This document shows, one piece after another, positions 1 through 8,609 of a stretch of DNA of 64,000 nucleotides (positions are counted from its first letter, which is position 1; each line of letters opens with the position of its first letter). The position numbers were made by a program, and so were the translations under genes. The DNA comes from an uncultured Collinsella sp. Lineage in GTDB: Bacteria > Actinomycetota > Coriobacteriia > Coriobacteriales > Coriobacteriaceae. The notes beneath the pieces are model-generated. The model was not told where the DNA came from. It was given only the letters and a program-made list of their open reading frames with translations, and did not search any database. The stretch spans positions 1 through 64,000 of the forward strand of contig CABVAY010000003.1 of assembly GCA_902496455.1 (NCBI GenBank). The letters run 5' to 3'.

Positions 1-16
1 TCCGCACATGTGCGGA
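1..16. promoter_or_regulatory. 16-bp perfect palindrome
   Basis: TCCGCACATGTGCGGA is perfectly self-complementary. It lies at the very start of the window, so it could be a terminator stem of a gene to the left or a dimeric regulator site. No T-tract follows it, which argues against a simple terminator. Confidence 0.4.
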
Positions 17-63
17 TGAATGTGGGAGGTGTTCGGATAAAGTCGATAATCAAGGAGAAAGAC

Positions 64-250
64 GAGAGATAAATATGAGAGATAACTGAGCAGCAAAGAG
101 ACAAGCAATCATGGTATTATCTCAATACCGATTGTTCTACCAGCAAAAACATGTTTATATGAAACAGATGGCAGACATCTTATCTTTTATCTCTCACTCA
201 TCTCTAATATGAGAGATAACAGAAAGATGAGAGATAATTACGAGAGATAA
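64..250. repeat. Six copies of the 9-mer GAGAGATAA upstream of the AlbA_2 gene
   Basis: Exact GAGAGATAA copies begin at 64, 77, 211, 229 and 242. One inverted copy (TTATCTCTC) lies at 187-195. Spacings of 13, 18 and 13 bp, and the flanking TATGAGAGATAAC shared by the copies at 77 and 211, suggest a multi-site operator for a DNA-binding protein. The obvious candidate is the product of the gene at 313, or a regulator to the left. The array is AT-rich compared with the rest of the window. It has no CRISPR repeat-spacer structure. Confidence 0.65.
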
Positions 251-312
251 CTGAGAGACGAAGGAAATCCATTCGCGGCATTCTTCGCAGAACCAAGCGA
301 AAGGACGTGCAG

Positions 313-1779
313 ATGAACGAAAACGAACTGACCGGTCTGCTCGAGTCTTTAAGGCGCATGGGCTCGGACGATCTTAACGTCGAGGTCAAGGAGAGCGCCA
401 CGACGCTTTCCCGCGACGTATGGGAAACGGTCAGCGCTTTCGCAAACACCGCCGGCGGCATCATCGTACTCGGAGTGAGCGAGCGCGCGGGTTTTGTCCC
501 AGTTGCAAACTTTGAGACCGAGAAAGTGCTCAACCAATTCGTGGCGGGCATGGGTGATGCCGGCGGTCGCGGAAAGCTGGCCAATCCGCCCAAATACACC
601 ATTGAGCGCGTGGAGCTCCAGGGCACCGTGGTTCTGGTCATCACGATTGAGGAGCTCGACCCGTCGAGCAAGCCTTGCTATGTCATAGAGCGGGGCGCTC
701 AAGGTGGCAGCTACAAACGCATCGATGACAAAGATGTCCCGCTTTCGTCGACCGAGGTGCTCGCATTGGCGTCATACGGTCGAGCGACTCCGAGCGATCG
801 CGACGCGGTGGCGGGCGCGGGCGCGGACGATCTCGACGAGATGCTGGTCGACCGTACGATAGATCGGGCTTTCTCGTTGACGCCCCGGGCAATGCGCGGC
901 GCGCCGGACAAACAAACGAAGCTGGAGCGCCTAAATTTCCTTGATTCCCAGGGCAATGTCACCAAGGCTGGACTCCTAGTTGCGGGCACCTACCCTCAGC
1001 AGTTTTATCCCAAGCTCTTTATCGACATGGCTGTCTATGCGGGGACCCGGAAAGGCACGGCGGGGTCGCTGAGGTTCATGGACCGCACAATCTGTGAGGG
1101 AACGTTGGGCGAGATGATCTCGGATGCTGTCGCGGCCGTCGCCAAGAATTTGCGGCGAACCTCGACCGTCCAAGGCGTCTCGCGTGTCGACTCGCTGGAG
1201 ATTCCCGAGGAGGTTCTGCGCGAGGCAATCGCCAACGCCGTAATCCATCGAGAATACGGGGATCGGTTCTGTGGACAATCGATTGCCATCGACGTCTTTG
1301 ACGATCGTGTCGAGGTGACGAATCCTGGCGGCCTTTACGGGGGAAAGACTCGCGAGAACTTGTTTGACGGCAGCTCCCGATGCCGTAACGCGACGCTCGT
1401 GAAACTCATGTCGATTGTCCCGCTGCCGGATGGCGCAGGTTCGCCGGCTGAGGGTAATGGCTCGGGCATCCCGATGATGATCGATGCCATGCGCGCGCAT
1501 GGTCTGGCCGAGCCCCTGTTCTGCCCGGGGTTCGATCGGTTCAAGGTCGTACTTTACCGTTCAAAGATCGAGCCAGTCGATCATGGCGGAGGCTTAATTG
1601 TGACGGCACTCAAACACTACGGCGAGCTGGGGACGCGTGAGCTGGCAGAACGCACGGGGCTTACAATTTCCCAGGTTAGGTCGCGCGTCAACGCGCTCAT
1701 TGCTCAAGGCGAGCTTGAGCCCACGGCGCCGGCGACGAGCCGCAACCGCAAGTATCGACTGTCAGAGCGCGTGGAATAA
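313..1779 (+). CDS. AlbA_2 (Schlafen-like) ATP-binding transcriptional regulator or helicase-like protein
   Basis: The 488-residue product begins with an AlbA_2/Schlafen-type domain (about residues 18-125; VEVKES and ANTAGGIIVLGV motifs). A GHKL-type HATPase_c_4 module follows around residues 295-390 (EAIANAVIHREYGD and VEVTNPGG). It ends in a winged helix (TRELAERTGLTISQVRSRV). Such proteins are often labelled RecG-like or ATP-binding, and their role is usually unknown. They are common in accessory and defence loci. I chose ATG 313 because AAAGGA ends 8 nt before it; GTG 307 in the same frame is too close to that ribosome site. The GAGAGATAA array directly upstream suggests autoregulation, which is inference. 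Confidence 0.8.
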   Translation: MNENELTGLLESLRRMGSDDLNVEVKESATTLSRDVWETVSAFANTAGGIIVLGVSERAGFVPVANFETEKVLNQFVAGMGDAGGRGKLANPPKYTIERVELQGTVVLVITIEELDPSSKPCYVIERGAQGGSYKRIDDKDVPLSSTEVLALASYGRATPSDRDAVAGAGADDLDEMLVDRTIDRAFSLTPRAMRGAPDKQTKLERLNFLDSQGNVTKAGLLVAGTYPQQFYPKLFIDMAVYAGTRKGTAGSLRFMDRTICEGTLGEMISDAVAAVAKNLRRTSTVQGVSRVDSLEIPEEVLREAIANAVIHREYGDRFCGQSIAIDVFDDRVEVTNPGGLYGGKTRENLFDGSSRCRNATLVKLMSIVPLPDGAGSPAEGNGSGIPMMIDAMRAHGLAEPLFCPGFDRFKVVLYRSKIEPVDHGGGLIVTALKHYGELGTRELAERTGLTISQVRSRVNALIAQGELEPTAPATSRNRKYRLSERVE

Positions 1780-1879
1780 ATGCGTTAGTGGACGAGGCGA
1801 CCCAATAATCGACCCTCAATTGGCGCCCACTAAGGTAAAGCGGTTGTTGCTCAGTCGACGGTGATGCTGAAGACTCGGC

Positions 1880-2371
1880 TTACGCCGGCATGGCCACGAA
1901 CCCGTCCATCAAGAACAGCCTAAGAACCAGCTTGATTACATTTCCCGGTTTGACTTCAGCCGCGTCAAAGACGTGGCGCTCGGCGAGCTCGCTGCAGTAT
2001 GCATAGATGTCGCGGATAAGGTCCGCACCCGAAAGCGTAAACATGTAGCCTGCGTCCGAAAGCGCATTGGGCGCGGCGGGCAACTTGGCCATGTGGCAGA
2101 ACGTTTGCAGGTCGGGCGCCATAACATTCTGGTAGTCGAGGTGGCCGCTGGCATCCTGTTCGGCAAGCTCCAATTGGCGCACATAATCCAGCGCCGCCGC
2201 TAACACAAAGCTCGGCGTAGGCGCATTGACGTCCTGAGTGGTCGCCACAAGCCTGCCCGCCGCCTGCGTGACAAGCCAAGCGACCTCGCGCTGGCAGCGC
2301 ACGGCCTTGCGCGTAACCGGCTTGATGGACGAAGAAGAAACGCTCCCCTTAGGCGGATTCGAAGCAGCCAT
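1880..2371 (-). CDS. Uncharacterised 163-residue protein
   Basis: I do not recognise this family. The reading frame is open further upstream, but ATG 2371 has a GGGAGGG ribosome site 5 nt before it, so the 5' part of the open frame is treated as non-coding. The protein starts with a Ser-rich segment (about residues 9-15) and then appears largely helical, with no membrane span or signal peptide. It contains Cys28 and Cys93 but no metal-binding pair. It lies 125 bp downstream of the methyltransferase gene on the same strand, so it could be co-transcribed with the restriction-modification genes. Nothing in the sequence shows a functional link. Confidence 0.55.
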   Translation of the reverse strand: MAASNPPKGSVSSSSIKPVTRKAVRCQREVAWLVTQAAGRLVATTQDVNAPTPSFVLAAALDYVRQLELAEQDASGHLDYQNVMAPDLQTFCHMAKLPAAPNALSDAGYMFTLSGADLIRDIYAYCSELAERHVFDAAEVKPGNVIKLVLRLFLMDGFVAMPA

Positions 2372-2496
2372 AAGACCCTCCCATGAACAATCCGGCCCAA
2401 CAAGCCCGGACGAAACACGTGCTACATCAGTATACAGGGGAGTGGGGTGGAAAAACGGAGTCGACAGCGTGAACTGCCGGCTCCGGATTGCTTGCC

Positions 2497-3759
2497 TTAG
2501 AGGCCGTACACTTCGACCATAGCTTCGCCAATGCGATGGGGCACGCCGGTGACGAGTGCGTTGCCCATGCAGAAGGCCCGATGGCCGTCGGTCATGCCCG
2601 TATCGGTCCAACCTTTCGGGAATCCCTGAAGCTGATCGAGCTCGTCGGGAACAAGACGGCGGAAACGGCCATCGGGACATTCGATGACGTGCTTGAAGCG
2701 GCTCGCTCCCGTGCCGCCTTCTCCTGTGAGGATGGTGCGGCTCGGCTTGTCGGTGGCATCCGGGAAGCTCATGGCTCCCTCGGAATACGTGTACGTAAAG
2801 CCTGTCTTTTTGTTAGTGCGTTCTTCGCGCTTGCTGCCCTTGAGGTAGCGCCAGTCGGGAAGCTTCTCGCCGGAGATGTAGAACTGCTCCGGAACATACT
2901 CCTCATTAACAAGTACATCGCCAAGCACACGGCGCTCGCCGTGATAATCCTCAACGAAGTCGCAGGTCAAAACATGGCAGCCCTGCATGACACCGGCATT
3001 CTTGAACTGAGATGTCTTTTGACCAACGCCAAAACGAGTCGAGTTCTCGTAAGGATCGGGCAGGACATCGAGCTCGGCCATTTCGTCAGGGTAGATGGCG
3101 GGGAAGGCCTTCGCCATGACACCGTTGTGCATGCGGTCAACGAGATCGACCTTGCCAGCGTTCTTCTCGCAGAAGATATAAACGCGCTTGCGGCGCTGGG
3201 GAAAACCATATTCCGCGGAGTTGACCACGCGCCATTCGACCGTGTAATCGAGGTCGGCAAGGCAGCTTAGGATGATGGCGAAGTCGCGACCGCGCTGAGA
3301 CGCGGGCGACTTGAGCAGACGATCGACATTCTCAAAGAGACCGAAGCGCGGCTTCTTCATCTCGAGGAAGTGGTAGATGTCCCACCAAAGGACACCCTTC
3401 TTGCCCTCGATGCCATGTGCCTGGTTAAGCGGGCGAGCGACGGAGTAATCCTGGCAAGGGAAGCCGCCGACAACCATCTGGACGTCGGGGATTTCAACCT
3501 CTCCGGCTTCAGCCTGTTCCAGGACTTTATTGATATCTTCGTTGACTACGGAATCCTCGCCAAAGCGGTCCATATAGCAGCGTGCCGCGAACTGACGAGC
3601 CTTGGTTCCGGGCGGTTCCCACTGATTGGCCCAAATGGTGCGAAAGGGTCCGGCGGGCTTCATGTAGAAATCTGGATAACGAGGGTCAGCATAGCCTTCG
3701 AGGCCCAAACGAAATCCGCCGACGCCAGCAAAAAGCTCGGCGATTTTGACCTCTGACAT
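2497..3759 (-). CDS. DNA (cytosine-5)-methyltransferase, predicted GATC-specific (M.Sau3AI-like)
   Basis: The 420-residue enzyme transfers a methyl group from AdoMet to carbon 5 of cytosine in DNA. Visible motifs are I (AELFAGVGGFRLGL, near the N-terminus), IV with the catalytic Cys102 (GGFPCQDYS), VI (ENVD), VIII (QRRKRVYIF) and X (GNALVTGVPHRIGEAM). ATG 3759 fits motif I near the N-terminus and has GGGGGAGTGAG just upstream; an earlier in-frame start at 3789 lacks support. The gene is divergent from a Sau3AI/MutH-like endonuclease. In known Sau3AI systems the cognate methylase modifies C in GATC, so GATC is the predicted target. The specificity is inferred from the partner, not read from the target-recognition domain. 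Confidence 0.9.
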   Translation of the reverse strand: MSEVKIAELFAGVGGFRLGLEGYADPRYPDFYMKPAGPFRTIWANQWEPPGTKARQFAARCYMDRFGEDSVVNEDINKVLEQAEAGEVEIPDVQMVVGGFPCQDYSVARPLNQAHGIEGKKGVLWWDIYHFLEMKKPRFGLFENVDRLLKSPASQRGRDFAIILSCLADLDYTVEWRVVNSAEYGFPQRRKRVYIFCEKNAGKVDLVDRMHNGVMAKAFPAIYPDEMAELDVLPDPYENSTRFGVGQKTSQFKNAGVMQGCHVLTCDFVEDYHGERRVLGDVLVNEEYVPEQFYISGEKLPDWRYLKGSKREERTNKKTGFTYTYSEGAMSFPDATDKPSRTILTGEGGTGASRFKHVIECPDGRFRRLVPDELDQLQGFPKGWTDTGMTDGHRAFCMGNALVTGVPHRIGEAMVEVYGL

Positions 3760-3908
3760 ACTCACTCCCCCAAATCGCTGCAAATGCAAAGATCAAGGGT
3801 ACAGAAATCGTGTTGCAAATGGAAGATCCCTTAGGGGATCTTCACGGTATAACCCGAATTTACAGTAGCATACGTATTAGATCATGTCTTATTTCGAGAG
3901 GATTTGCC
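3760..3908. promoter_or_regulatory. Divergent R-M promoter region with four GATC sites and an inverted repeat
   Basis: The 149 bp between the methyltransferase and endonuclease genes contain GATC at 3791, 3825, 3837 and 3880. Two of these lie inside the inverted repeat GAAGATCCC-TTAG-GGGATCTTC (3822-3843). A TATAAC box at 3848 would place the repeat over the -35 position of the endonuclease promoter. This layout suggests that methylation or methylase binding at GATC controls expression, which is inference. Confidence 0.6.
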
Positions 3909-5414
3909 ATGTCCAAGAAGCACCTCGATTTCAAGCGCATGCTTGACGATACTGATTTTTCTGACCCCTCTAGCATCGAGCGGTATGCTGCCAATCTCGA
4001 CGGGATGACGTTTCGCGACATTCTGGAGCTTGGCATTGCGCCGGAGGGGGAGAGCGCGCCTAAGGACTTTGGATCCAAGAAGTACAAGGGCGGTATGGGA
4101 ACCCTGATTGAGGAGCGTTACTTTGGCTACAAGGCCAACAGCGACGACCGGCCGGACTTTCCCGAGGCGGGTGTCGAGCTCAAGGCAACGTGTTTTGACG
4201 TACTTAAAGACGGTCGTAAATCTGCCGGTGAACGTCTTGTCTTGACGATGATTCCCTACGACCGTCCCGTTTCGCTCGACTACGACAGCTCGCATCTCAA
4301 GACCAAGCTCAGCAATATCCTGCTGATTTATTACGGCCGTGACCGCTCCATCGACAAATACGACCAGCGCATTGAGCGTGCAGTCATGGTTCGTCTGCCC
4401 GAAGAGGATATGAAGATCATTCGCGCCGACTACGAGAAAATCATTTCGTACATTCAGGATGGTCGCGCAGACGAGCTGTCGGAGGGCATGACCACCTACT
4501 TGGGCGCCTGCACAAAGGGCGCAACCGAAGCGACAATGTGGGTCGACCAGTACTACGAGTACTTCAATACCGATACGGGCGAGATCGAACGCCGTCGCGC
4601 GAAGCGTCGCGCCTTTTCTCTCAAACGCTCGTACATGGACTATGTGCTTCACGCCTATGTTCTCGGTGCCCCGCGTATCGGCGAGAGCATCGTTCGAGGC
4701 GACGACGAGTCCATTGATTTCGAAAGCTACGTAACTGGACTGATCGAGCAACACTATGGCGAAACTGATCGCCAGATTGCGGAGCAGTACGGCTTGGAAT
4801 ACACAGGAAACAAGGCGCAATGGACGACACTCGTTTATCGCATGCTCGGCATAAAAAACAATGCTGCCGAGGAGTTCGTTAAGGCTGGGATTAACGTCCG
4901 CGCTTGTCGCGTTAATAAGAGGGGGCACATCGAGCAAGCAATGTCCTTCCCTCCGTTTGAGTTTAAGCAGCTAATCAATGAGGATTGGGAAACGTCTTCC
5001 TTCCGTGCGCGCCTTGAGACCAGTCGTTTCTTCTTTGTCGTGTTCCGTGAGGACCACGAGGGGGAGTGGCGCCTTGACCGCTGCCTATTCTGGGCAATGC
5101 CGGCAAACGAAATCGAAGGCCCCGCAAAGGCTTGTTGGGATGAGACACGAAAGGTCATTCGCGAGGGCGTTGAGCTCAATCCGTATCGGGATGCAAGCGG
5201 AAAGCTCAAAGTGACCAACAACCTGCCCGGTATGGCAGACAACCCGATCGTTCACGTCCGCCCGCATACCTCAAAAGCTGCGTACAGATTCGCCGACGGA
5301 ACCGAAATCGGCGATATTGCGAGGAACGCCTACGAGTTGCCCGACGGACGTTGGATGACCAGGCAATCGTTCTGGTTTAACAAGGGCTATTTGGAGCATA
5401 TTTTGGGACTGTAA
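3909..5414 (+). CDS. Sau3AI/MutH-family type II restriction endonuclease
   Basis: The 501-residue protein resembles Sau3AI, a GATC-cutting enzyme made of two MutH-like domains. The N-terminal catalytic signature is visible as Asp83, Glu90 and Lys92 (PDFPEAGVELKAT), the D-x6-E-x-K pattern of the family. The C-terminal half (from about residue 260) would be the second, DNA-binding MutH-like fold. ATG 3909 is preceded by GAGAGGA; the open frame extends to 3810 without a ribosome site. It is divergent from a C5 methyltransferase, giving a complete two-gene type II system. GATC specificity is inferred from family and partner. Confidence 0.88.
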   Translation: MSKKHLDFKRMLDDTDFSDPSSIERYAANLDGMTFRDILELGIAPEGESAPKDFGSKKYKGGMGTLIEERYFGYKANSDDRPDFPEAGVELKATCFDVLKDGRKSAGERLVLTMIPYDRPVSLDYDSSHLKTKLSNILLIYYGRDRSIDKYDQRIERAVMVRLPEEDMKIIRADYEKIISYIQDGRADELSEGMTTYLGACTKGATEATMWVDQYYEYFNTDTGEIERRRAKRRAFSLKRSYMDYVLHAYVLGAPRIGESIVRGDDESIDFESYVTGLIEQHYGETDRQIAEQYGLEYTGNKAQWTTLVYRMLGIKNNAAEEFVKAGINVRACRVNKRGHIEQAMSFPPFEFKQLINEDWETSSFRARLETSRFFFVVFREDHEGEWRLDRCLFWAMPANEIEGPAKACWDETRKVIREGVELNPYRDASGKLKVTNNLPGMADNPIVHVRPHTSKAAYRFADGTEIGDIARNAYELPDGRWMTRQSFWFNKGYLEHILGL

Positions 5415-5569
5415 CAAGACCGTCTTCACATGCTGGTGCGCCCCGGACGCTGTCACGGCTGTGGTATCGATGTCGTGTATGACGATGCGGACACCTAATT
5501 GTCTGTCGGGTGCTTCTGCCTTTGGGCGATACCTTGCCGCCAGGAGCGCTCGCCGGTACCTAAGATATC

Positions 5570-6268
5570 TTACAGGTAGATCCCCTCGCACAGGGGCTTG
5601 TGGAACTGGGTGTGGTGGTCGCGTGCCCAGGTAAAAAGTGCCTGGTCAAAGTTGCCCTGTCTGGCGTGGATGCCAAAGACGCCGGCGACTTCCACGCGCA
5701 CGAACTCCAGCGCGGGCAGCTTGTTGATAGCCGTGAGCGCAAACGGCGACATGGGCTCCTCGAACAGGTAATGGCTGCCTTGCAGCGCGCCACAGGCGGT
5801 GCAGGTGCTGGCGAGCGATACGGTTTTGGTGGTGCGCGACGTTACGGGCTTGTAGCCGCAGCGCTCGCGCAGGTAGTCGCGGATCTCGGCCGGCACGCAG
5901 CCCAGCGCGGGAACGATGGCTATGGCGTTGGCGCGGGCGGTGTCGATCGCGATGTGGCCCGCGTCGTCCATGGCGGGCGCAGCGCCGGGCGCGGCCTTGC
6001 TGCCCGAGTCCTCGGCCAACCGATACGGAATGCCAAAGGCCGCGACCGTCGTCTGCTCGTGGCACTTCCAACATTCGCGCTTGCCAAGCACCAGATAGAT
6101 GTAGGGCGCGCTGGGGTCGGAACGATCCACGCCGGGCAGCCACGCGGCAAAGGGCTCGGGGTTGACGCCATCGGGCACGTACCAGATCTTCTTGACCCGG
6201 TCCCACTTGGCGCCCAGGGCCTTGGCCTGGTCTTTGTGCGAAAAGGGAACATCGAGCTCGGTGCGCAT
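5570..6268 (-). CDS. DUF5710-like domain protein with Cys pairs
   Basis: The 232-residue protein begins with a short domain of the DUF5710 type (about residues 1-45: VPFSHKDQAKALGAKWD followed by KIWYVPDG). That motif is often found beside plasmid and phage primase or topoisomerase domains. Two CxxC pairs follow (CWKCHEQ near residue 70 and CTACGALQ near residue 160), suggesting a zinc-ribbon-like fold. ATG 6268 has a strong AAAGGAG site 6 nt upstream, so the longer open frame is rejected. The molecular role is unknown. It lies between the R-M pair and mobile-element debris. Confidence 0.7.
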   Translation of the reverse strand: MRTELDVPFSHKDQAKALGAKWDRVKKIWYVPDGVNPEPFAAWLPGVDRSDPSAPYIYLVLGKRECWKCHEQTTVAAFGIPYRLAEDSGSKAAPGAAPAMDDAGHIAIDTARANAIAIVPALGCVPAEIRDYLRERCGYKPVTSRTTKTVSLASTCTACGALQGSHYLFEEPMSPFALTAINKLPALEFVRVEVAGVFGIHARQGNFDQALFTWARDHHTQFHKPLCEGIYL

Positions 6269-6698
6269 GGCGGCTCCTTTGTGCGGCTTGCGGTGCATGT
6301 GCTCCAAGGATACCCCAGCGGCGGACGTCCGATGCATGCCGACGGAATTGCTGATGTTCTTGCTGTTGGCCGCGGCTGTTTGCGAACGCGACGGTGCCGT
6401 TGGGGCATTGCTATAAGTCAGCAAATGAGCAATTTGGCCGTCCAAGCAGTCGCAAAGCAAAATGGAAGTCCCGCGCCGTCAAGCAGTTTTGCCACTGCTG
6501 CACTACATAACCACAGTTAAACGCGGCAATTCGCTCTTGTACAGTCTTAACCGTGATCACACGTCATTAGTAGCTCAGAGGTTAGGGCGGTGACTGAATG
6601 GCTCGGTACAAAGGCGAGAATAGGGCATGGGAAGGAGCCGCTCGGCTGCTCGCAAATCCGGCGCGCGGACGTGAAGGTGTGCGAGACCCCCTAAGCAC
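6269..6698. other. Gene-free stretch at the edge of the mobile-element debris
   Basis: No convincing gene is seen in these 430 bp. The left part is the likely promoter region of the minus-strand DUF5710-like gene. From about 6560 the base use changes and a short ATG frame at 6598 runs into the HTH fragment in another frame, as expected for decayed mobile DNA. The stretch near 6566 loosely resembles a tRNA D-arm but cannot be folded into a tRNA. Confidence 0.5.
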
Positions 6699-6836
6699 GT
6701 GGCCGAGATTGGCGGGTGGAGCCTGCGCCAAGTCCAGAAGTGGTGCGCGGACGGGACGCTCCCCGCGATGATGATCGGCGGCACCTGGGCGATCAGCGGG
6801 CAGAAAATCTGCGACATGCTCGGCATTGAGGACTAG
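6699..6836 (+). pseudogene. Excisionase/AlpA-type helix-turn-helix remnant
   Basis: A 45-codon frame encodes VAEIGGWSLRQVQKWCADGT followed by LPAMMIGGTWAI. This is the pattern of the MerR-like helix-turn-helix of excisionases and AlpA regulators. The frame is open upstream to 6675 but has no clear ribosome site or ATG; GTG 6699 is a possible start. It is followed after 2 bp by another short frame and then a primase fragment, the compact layout of a mobilisable island. It may be a small intact excisionase or a truncated one. Confidence 0.5.
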
Positions 6837-6838
6837 CG

Positions 6839-7009
6839 ATGCCTATGGAAGCATTCAAGGAAAATGACACCGGTGGCCGTATACTTGGCGGCGGGGCCAC
6901 CGGCGGCGAGTGGACAGGCCGGGGGCCTGTCGTGGCTGCATCTTACAGCTCGGTCACGGGGAGCGCCGCCTCGCAGCTCGATTGCGGGGTGAGCCAGCAT
7001 GAACGATAA
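6839..7009 (+). CDS. Short Gly-rich ORF in mobile-element remnant
   Basis: This 56-codon frame starts with ATG 2 bp after the stop of the HTH fragment. Its end overlaps the start of the primase fragment by 11 bp, so the three are arranged as a translationally linked row. The product (MPMEAFKENDTGGRILGGGA at the start) has no domain I recognise. It could be the N-terminal remnant of the primase gene in a shifted frame or an independent small gene. Confidence 0.35.
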   Translation: MPMEAFKENDTGGRILGGGATGGEWTGRGPVVAASYSSVTGSAASQLDCGVSQHER

Positions 7010-7247
7010 GGAGAAGGCCGACTTGGCGTTCCTCTCTATGGAGCCGCCCAAGAACTACGAGACTTGGAAGAACATCGGCATCAGCTACGAGGCCGCTGGA
7101 GGCGACCACGACACGTTCCTTAGCTGGTGCTCCCACGACCCCGAGAAGTACGACGAGGCCGTTACCCGCAAGCTCTTCGAGCATGTGGACGAGGGCGGTA
7201 GGATCACGGCGGGCACGCTCTTCTGGCATGCGGCGAACGCAGGCTGA
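6999..7247 (+). pseudogene. PriCT-2 primase C-terminal domain fragment
   Basis: The 82-residue product (FLSMEPPKNYETWKNIGISY, then HDTFLSWCSHDPEKYDE and GRITAGTLFWHAAN) matches the PriCT-2 domain pattern. That domain normally sits between the primase/polymerase part and the helicase part of phage and island replication proteins. Here it stands alone, with neither the catalytic primase nor the Walker-type helicase part, so it is probably a remnant. In-frame stops follow directly. It indicates that a phage satellite or integrative element once occupied this site. Confidence 0.65.
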
Positions 7248-7532
7248 AAGAGCACGGGCGACCATACAAGCGGAGCGCTTTGCACGGCCTCCGGCGGCCA
7301 GGACCTCTCCGGATTGCCGTACTTGGAGCAGGCGATCAAGCAAATCGAGGCCAAGGCGTTTTACCTGCACTTCTGCTGTTTACGGGAAGCAAACAGCCGT
7401 TCGGTGACGTTTTCAAGCTCAGGTCTCCAATCCCTCTGATTGCTGCTAATCTATAAAGTTAGCGAGTTGAATTCTTTTCGAGTTTGTGACGCTCGCATAC
7501 GGTCATTCTAGGACGCCGAAGGGGTGATTGCG
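7248..7532. other. Mobile-element debris and leader of the second methyltransferase
   Basis: Between about 7290 and 7435 one frame reads GGQDLSGLPYLEQAIKQIEA and continues to a stop, but it has no start and no recognised domain. It is probably the tail of a lost gene. The AT-rich part from 7440 (TATAAA near 7453) may hold the promoter of the methyltransferase gene. Confidence 0.4.
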
Positions 7533-8609
7533 ATGAGCGTTGATAGTTCCACGGAGGATAAGGCTCAGAGCGCCTCCATTGGTGCTGTGGATTTGTTTTG
7601 CGGGGTCGGGGGCCTGACCTACGGTTTACGCACCGCTGGCATCGATGTGGTGGCTGGGTTTGACCTCGATTCCTCTTGCCAGTACGCCTACGATGCGAAC
7701 AACGGCAAGGACAAGTTCATCTGCAAGAACATCGCCGAGGTCACCGGGGAGGAAGTCAAGGAGCTCCTGAAGGACTTTGACATCAAAGTCTTGGTAGGGT
7801 GCGCTCCTTGCCAGCCCTTCTCGAAGCACCGCAAGGACAAGAAGCATCGCGAGAAGCACAAGGACTGGGGGTTGCTTGCGCAGTTTGGGAGGCTTGTACG
7901 TGAAGTGCAGCCAGATTACGTGTCCATGGAGAACGTGCCCGAGCTCGAGAAGGAGAGCATCTTCTCTGGTTTCTTGAACACGCTTAAGGAGTCCGGATAC
8001 TCGGTGGAATACAGCGTCGTAAAGGCTGAGGAGTACGGTGTGCCCCAGCATCGGCGGCGATTGATTCTGCTAGCTTCTAGAAATGGGTCCATCAGCTTGA
8101 TTGACCCTACGAATGATAACGCTCATGCTGTTACGGTTCGGCAGGCAATAGGTGCGCTGCCTGCCGTGAGCGCTGGCGGCTCTTGCAGGGGGGACTCTCT
8201 GCAAACGGCGTCGGCGCTATCAGAACTAAACTTGAAGCGCATTAAGGCTTCGACGCCTAATGGCACGTGGCGAGATTGGCCTGAGGATCTGAGGCTTGAT
8301 TGTCATAAAAAGGCTGCTGGCCAAACGTACCCTGCGGTCTACGGGAGGATGGCTTGGGACGAGACGTCCCCAACTATAACTACGCAGTTCTATATGTACG
8401 GTACGGGCCGGTTTGGGCATCCAGAGCAAAATCGAGCCCTAACCTTGCGTGAGGGTGCCGTCTTGCAGAGCTTCCCGCAGGATTACAAGTTCATTAGGCC
8501 TGGCGAGAAGATCAGCAAGAAAGCTGTGGCACGGCATATTGGAAACGCCGTGCCACCAAAGCTCGGCGAAGCGGTTGGCAAAAGCATAATTGCCGCTTGC
8601 GTACACTAG
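7533..8609 (+). CDS. DNA (cytosine-5)-methyltransferase of the DUF262/HEPN module
   Basis: The 358-residue enzyme has all core C5-methyltransferase motifs: I (AVDLFCGVGGLTYGL), IV with catalytic Cys93 (GCAPCQPFSKHR), VI (MENVPEL), VIII (QHRRRLILLAS) and X (HIGNAVPPKLGEAV). It differs clearly from the GATC-type enzyme at 2497-3759 and its target cannot be predicted. ATG 7533 has GAAGGGG about 9 nt upstream; in-frame GTG 7524 is too close. The stop overlaps by 4 bp the stop of the convergent HEPN gene. Close packing with HEPN and DUF262 genes suggests the methylase marks self DNA for that pair, which is inference. Confidence 0.9.
   Translation: MSVDSSTEDKAQSASIGAVDLFCGVGGLTYGLRTAGIDVVAGFDLDSSCQYAYDANNGKDKFICKNIAEVTGEEVKELLKDFDIKVLVGCAPCQPFSKHRKDKKHREKHKDWGLLAQFGRLVREVQPDYVSMENVPELEKESIFSGFLNTLKESGYSVEYSVVKAEEYGVPQHRRRLILLASRNGSISLIDPTNDNAHAVTVRQAIGALPAVSAGGSCRGDSLQTASALSELNLKRIKASTPNGTWRDWPEDLRLDCHKKAAGQTYPAVYGRMAWDETSPTITTQFYMYGTGRFGHPEQNRALTLREGAVLQSFPQDYKFIRPGEKISKKAVARHIGNAVPPKLGEAVGKSIIAACVH

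Noticed and set aside
64..250. Possible CRISPR array in the GAGAGATAA repeats
   Set aside because: The repeat is only 9 bp, spacing is irregular, one copy is inverted and there are no cas genes.
2488..3270. Plus-strand 260-codon frame opposite the first methyltransferase
   Set aside because: Shadow of the methyltransferase gene, whose motifs are clear on the other strand.
5430..5498. 22-codon ORF with a CHGC motif after the endonuclease gene
   Set aside because: Very short, no good ribosome site, and no continuation of the zinc-ribbon-like motif.
6560..6640. tRNA-like D-arm sequence
   Set aside because: TAGCTCAGAGGTTAGGGCGG resembles a D-arm, but no acceptor, anticodon or T-arm can be built around it.
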